Positions 30,979 through 34,270 of a stretch of DNA of 34,270 bases are shown piece after piece. Position 1 is the first letter of the stretch, and each line of letters begins with the position of its first letter. The stretch covers positions 1-34,270 of the forward strand of contig JBDHEI010000032.1 in the NCBI GenBank assembly GCA_039591075.1, read 5' to 3'. The notes beneath the pieces were generated by a model. It was not told the origin of the DNA, did no database searches, and saw only the letters and a program-made list of their open reading frames with translations. Source of the stretch: JAOTVV01 sp039591075. Lineage in GTDB: Bacteria > Gemmatimonadota > Gemmatimonadetes > Gemmatimonadales > GWC2-71-9. The position numbers were made by a program, and so were the translations under genes.

Positions 30979-32349
30979 GTGGTCGAGCGCTTCAAGCCCA
31001 TTCGATTCTCCCGTGCCGGCGTTCGCGGACTCAAGGCGTCGGCAACCCTCTCCATCAACGATCGAGTCCGAGAGCTTTGGGGCGCGGGTCGGAACGTGTA
31101 CCAACTGGCGTTCGGCGAGTCCCGGTTTCCGGTCCACCCGAAGATCGCCGAGGCGTTGACGGCGAACGTCCAGAAGCGGAGCTACCTCCACCCCCTCGGC
31201 ACCTCGGAGTTGCGCACGACCATCGCAGACTTCTATCGGCGGAAGTTCGACTTGGACGTGTCGACCGAGCAGGTGGCCGTCGGGCCAGGCAGCAAGTCCC
31301 TGATCTTCGCGTCCTTGCTGGCCCTGGGAGAGGAACTGATCCTGCCGCAGCCGTCCTGGGTGTCGTATGCGCCGCAGGCCCACCTCCTGGGGAAGCCGGT
31401 CACCTACGTACCGACGCGCCCGGAGACCAACTACGAGCTGGAGCAGGACGTGCTCGAGCACCGGATTCAGGAGTCCCGCCAAAACTGGGGGAACCCGGAA
31501 GTGTTCGTGGTGAACAGCCCCAAGAACCCCACCGGAACGATTATGCGACCGCAGAAGGTGGAGGCGCTCGCGGAGTTCGCGCGGGAGCACGAGCTGATGG
31601 TACTGAGCGACGAGATCTACGCGCTGACGGCATTCGGCTCCACCCCGCACGTCTCGATCGCCCACTTCTATCCCGAGGGATCCATCGTCTTCGGCGGACT
31701 GAGCAAGCATCTGAGCCTCGGTGGCTGGCGGTTCGGAGTCGCGATCCTGCCGAGCGAGAGGGGCGGGCGGGCGCTCACCCACGCGATCGAGAACATCGCC
31801 TCCAACATCTGGACCTGCGTCACGGCCCCGGTGCAGTACGCGGCCCAGGTGGCCTATGCGGGCGACCCCGACGTGGACGGCTACGTCGATCTCTGCACCC
31901 GCATGCACAGCATTCGGACCCTGTTCCTCTACGAAGCGCTGAAGCGGCTCAAGATCCCCTGCGCGGAACCCGCGGGCGCCTTCTATGTCTTCCCATCCTT
32001 CGAGAGGTGGCGGGAGCCCCTGGCGGCGCGCGGGGTGCACAACGACGAGGATCTGGCGCTCCACCTCCTGGACCGCTACGAGATCGCGACCCTCCCGGGT
32101 TCAGCCTTCCATTCCGCCCAAGACCTGACCCTCAGGCTCTCATCGAGCTACATCGACGCCGCCACCGACGAGCGTGCCGAGGCGCTTCCCGCCGCGTTCC
32201 GCCAGGATCCCGATCCGGAACGCTTCATTCGGGACCACCACCCGCGTCTGCAGCAGGTGGCGGAGCGATTTGGGGAGTTCATCGCGGATCTCGAGAACGG
32301 CGCCGAGCGATCGCGGCCCGACGCTCGAGCCGCGGTATCCGCACGGTAG
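30979..32349 (+). CDS. PLP-dependent class I/II aminotransferase
   Basis: This 456-residue protein uses GTG 30979, seven nt after GGAGG; the frame is open far upstream to 30571 but overlaps the divergent gene there. Fold type I markers: VAVGPGSKSLIF, VVNSPKNPTGTIM (N183), VLSDEIYALTAF (D211, Y214), and the PLP Lys in GGLSKHLSLGGWRFG (K243, R251). The C-terminus has the TLPGSAFHSAQDLTLRLSSS region, ending in a short unusual tail (about 405-456) that contains RDHHPRLQQVAERFGEFIAD. It transfers an amino group between an amino acid and a 2-oxo acid, in the cytoplasm. It is probably in one operon with the thiolase (1-bp gap) and CoA-transferase. Substrate is unknown. Confidence 0.9.
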   Translation: MVERFKPIRFSRAGVRGLKASATLSINDRVRELWGAGRNVYQLAFGESRFPVHPKIAEALTANVQKRSYLHPLGTSELRTTIADFYRRKFDLDVSTEQVAVGPGSKSLIFASLLALGEELILPQPSWVSYAPQAHLLGKPVTYVPTRPETNYELEQDVLEHRIQESRQNWGNPEVFVVNSPKNPTGTIMRPQKVEALAEFAREHELMVLSDEIYALTAFGSTPHVSIAHFYPEGSIVFGGLSKHLSLGGWRFGVAILPSERGGRALTHAIENIASNIWTCVTAPVQYAAQVAYAGDPDVDGYVDLCTRMHSIRTLFLYEALKRLKIPCAEPAGAFYVFPSFERWREPLAARGVHNDEDLALHLLDRYEIATLPGSAFHSAQDLTLRLSSSYIDAATDERAEALPAAFRQDPDPERFIRDHHPRLQQVAERFGEFIADLENGAERSRPDARAAVSAR

Positions 32350-32350
32350 C

Positions 32351-33598
32351 ATGCGCGACGTCTTGATCGTGGGCGCCGTCCGGTCTCCCATCGGACGCCA
32401 CAACGGTAGCCTCTCCAGCGTGCGCCCGGACGACCTGCTGGCCGAGGTGTTGAAGGGGTTAGTGGGGCGCGTGGGGATCGATCCCGCCCTCGTCGACGAC
32501 GTGTATGCCGGCTGCGGTAACCAGGCCGGCGAGGACAACCGCGACGTGGCCCGCATGGCCGTCTTGCTCGCCGGGTGGCCCGTCGAGGTGCCGGGCGTCA
32601 CGATCAACCGGAACTGCTCGTCGGCACTCGAGGCGGTGAACCAGGCAGCCAAAGCGATCATCGCCGGCGAGGGGGACGTGTTCGTGGGAGCGGGGGTCGA
32701 GAGCATGAGCCGGGCACCCTGGGCCATCCCCAAGCCCGAGCGCGGTCAGCCCGTCGGCCACTGGAAGATGTGGGACACCACGGTGGGGTGGCGCTTCGAC
32801 AACCCTCGGATGCACGCCCGGTACCCGATCGTCGGCTTGGGCGAGACGGCAGAGGCCATCGCCGAGGAGATGAAGATCTCGAGGGAAGACCAAGACGCGT
32901 TTTCCCTGGAGAGCCACCGGCGCGCCGTGGAAGCGATCAACGCCGGAAGATTCCGCGACGAGATCGTTCCCATCCCGGTCCCGCAACGGAGAGGCGACCC
33001 CATTCTGGTCGACACCGACGAGCATCCCCGCTACCGCGTGGAGAACGGCCGGCTCGTCCTCGACACGAGCACTGAGCAGCTCGGGACGCTCAGACCGGCC
33101 TTCCGCAGGGACGGAACCGTGACCGCGGGCAACTCGAGCGGCATCAACGACGGTGCCGTGGCACTCCTCCTCATGAGTGCCGAGAAAGCGAAGGCACTCG
33201 GCATTCAGCCGATGGCCCGCTGGCTCGGCTCTGCCGTGGCAGGCGTGGACCCGGGCGTCATGGGCTACGGCCCGGTACCCGCCACCGAGAAGCTGCTCGC
33301 GCGTCTCGGCATCGCCCTGGACCAGATCGGGCTCGTGGAGTTGAACGAGGCATTCGCCGCCCAGTCGCTTGGCGTGATGCGTCGGCTCGGCCTGCGTCAT
33401 GAGATCACGAACGTGAACGGGGGTGCCATCGCGCTCGGCCACCCCACCGGCTGCTCCGGCGCACGCATCCTGGCGACACTGCTCCACGAGATGAAGCGCC
33501 GAGCACCACAGGAATCGCGGCCGTACTATGGACTCGCAACCCTCTGCGTCGGTGTCGGGATGGGGGTGTCGACGGTGGTGGAGTGGGTGGGGGATTGA
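32351..33598 (+). CDS. Thiolase (acetyl-CoA acetyltransferase family)
   Basis: This 415-residue protein uses ATG 32351, 1 bp after the aminotransferase stop; there is no clear Shine-Dalgarno, so translation is probably coupled. Active site: nucleophile C89 in NRNCSSALEAVNQ, the ELNEAFAAQ motif, H364 in ALGHPTGCSGAR, and C399 in TLCVGVGMG, which is the complete thiolase set. The reaction is cleavage of 3-oxoacyl-CoA with CoA, or the reverse condensation. It follows an aminotransferase and precedes a family III CoA-transferase, suggesting degradation of an amino acid via CoA esters. Exact chain-length preference is not visible. Confidence 0.95.
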   Translation: MRDVLIVGAVRSPIGRHNGSLSSVRPDDLLAEVLKGLVGRVGIDPALVDDVYAGCGNQAGEDNRDVARMAVLLAGWPVEVPGVTINRNCSSALEAVNQAAKAIIAGEGDVFVGAGVESMSRAPWAIPKPERGQPVGHWKMWDTTVGWRFDNPRMHARYPIVGLGETAEAIAEEMKISREDQDAFSLESHRRAVEAINAGRFRDEIVPIPVPQRRGDPILVDTDEHPRYRVENGRLVLDTSTEQLGTLRPAFRRDGTVTAGNSSGINDGAVALLLMSAEKAKALGIQPMARWLGSAVAGVDPGVMGYGPVPATEKLLARLGIALDQIGLVELNEAFAAQSLGVMRRLGLRHEITNVNGGAIALGHPTGCSGARILATLLHEMKRRAPQESRPYYGLATLCVGVGMGVSTVVEWVGD

Positions 33599-33605
33599 TG
33601 CGTGC

Positions 33606-33643
33606 AGCGAGCAGGGTGCTGCAGGGTGCAGCGGGCAGGGTGC
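33606..33643 (-). repeat. Heptameric tandem repeat, block C
   Basis: On the minus strand the units fit the same YRCVCTG rhythm as blocks A and B, with CACCCTG three times and CCCGCTG and CTCGCTG once each. The plus-strand register is AGCGAGC at 33606, AGGGTGC at 33613, a 3-nt slip, AGGGTGC at 33623, AGCGGGC at 33630 and AGGGTGC at 33637. It occupies the gap between the thiolase and CoA-transferase genes. Confidence 0.72.
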
Positions 33644-33681
33644 AGCCGGGGGGGTGAGGGTGGAGACAAAAGGGGGGCCTG

Positions 33682-34270
33682 GTGTCAGGTGATGTCGAGC
33701 GTCCGCTGACGGGAATCCGGGTGATCGGGCTGGAGCAGTATATGAGTGGGCCGTACTGCACCATGCTCCTTGCCGATGCCGGGGCCGAGGTGATCAAGAT
33801 CGAACGACCGGGCAAGGGCGATCCTCGGCGATCGATCCCGCCCTTCGCCAAGCGCAGCAGCGGCAAGAAAGCCTTCGGCTACATGGCTTACAACCGCAAC
33901 AAGAAGAGCCTCGCGCTCAACCTGCAGAGCGAGTCCGGTCAGGAGATCGTTCGCAAGCTGGCCGGGGTGGCGGACGTGGTGGTCGAGAACCTCCGCCCAG
34001 GCGCCATGGACCGGATCGGGCTCGGCTACGACGGGCTCTGCACGGTGAATCCCCGGATCATCTACGCCATGATCTCCGGATTCGGCCGGCTGCCCGGGTA
34101 TCGCAGCGACTACGCCACCCGGCCGGCGTTCGACATCGTGGCCGAAGCGATGAGCGGCGTCATGGACCTGATCGGGTTCGAAGACAAGCCGCCCATGTTC
34201 ACCCTCTACGGACTGGCCGACGTGTACTCCGGCACGATCGCGGCCTTCGGGGTCATGCAGGCCCTGTTCA
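33682..34270 (+). CDS. Family III CoA-transferase (CaiB/BaiF type), partial
   Basis: The frame is open from GTG 33682 to the right edge: 196 complete codons. A GGGGGG run lies four nt before the start. It begins PLTGIRVIGLEQYMSGPYCT and has VIKIERPGKGDPRR, ENLRPGAMDRIGLGYD and PRIIYAMISGFG, the hallmark of the CaiB/BaiF family. The catalytic Asp that carries the CoA-acyl anhydride is probably D180 in YGLADVYSG. It transfers CoA between acids in the cytoplasm. It follows the thiolase gene after an 83-bp gap containing a 7-bp repeat block. The last half is outside the window. Confidence 0.93.
   Translation, partial: MSGDVERPLTGIRVIGLEQYMSGPYCTMLLADAGAEVIKIERPGKGDPRRSIPPFAKRSSGKKAFGYMAYNRNKKSLALNLQSESGQEIVRKLAGVADVVVENLRPGAMDRIGLGYDGLCTVNPRIIYAMISGFGRLPGYRSDYATRPAFDIVAEAMSGVMDLIGFEDKPPMFTLYGLADVYSGTIAAFGVMQALF

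Overview
The window is about 34 kb of high-GC bacterial chromosome with no mobile element, CRISPR array, rRNA or tRNA that I could find. Three features suggest a free-living Gemmatimonadota-like (or similar soil) bacterium: an 822-residue Ser/Thr kinase that continues through one membrane helix into a TolB-N-like and TPR region, many exported proteins whose signal peptides end in Ala-Gln, and frequent GTG starts behind strong GGAGG sites. This placement is inference from gene style, not from a marker gene.

Left part (1-7.6 kb): a regulatory and surface-protein cluster, the most interesting region. On the minus strand are three exported DUF11-like proteins (one cut by the left edge), a 61-residue zinc-ribbon protein and a sigma-54 activator with receiver, AAA+ and Fis-type HTH domains. 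Divergent from the activator are a lone receiver, an HPt protein and an 804-residue hybrid histidine kinase, joined by 8-nt and 4-nt overlaps. Upstream of each DUF11 transcription unit I see a -24/-12 (sigma-54) promoter candidate, with clusters of GTTAC/GTAAC inverted repeats about 80-125 bp further upstream. This fits a complete circuit: sensor kinase, HPt, activator, enhancer sites, sigma-54 promoters and secreted DUF11 proteins.

Middle (7.6-25.8 kb): mostly envelope and housekeeping genes. They are a lipoprotein with five DUF5666-like repeats, an FKBP-type prolyl isomerase lipoprotein, several exported proteins of unknown role, an SGNH hydrolase, a GIY-YIG domain protein, the Ser/Thr kinase, a small membrane protein with the Pro-tRNA editing protein PrdX, a Tat-exported M24 peptidase, a DUF3047 protein and a small membrane protein. 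Then come a MATE/MOP-type membrane protein (apparently with a CTG start), a lone receiver and a PP2C phosphatase, and divergently a TPR/transmembrane protein.

Right part (25.9-34.3 kb): an M28 peptidase lipoprotein overlapping a type IB topoisomerase, an RhlE-type DEAD-box helicase, a cytidylate-kinase-like/BON fusion, and an apparent acyl-CoA/amino acid operon (PLP aminotransferase, thiolase, family III CoA-transferase cut by the right edge).

Three intergenic gaps carry the same unusual 7-bp tandem repeat (consensus near YRCVCTG), reminiscent of the heptameric STRR repeats of cyanobacteria. No gap longer than 300 bases lacks a gene.
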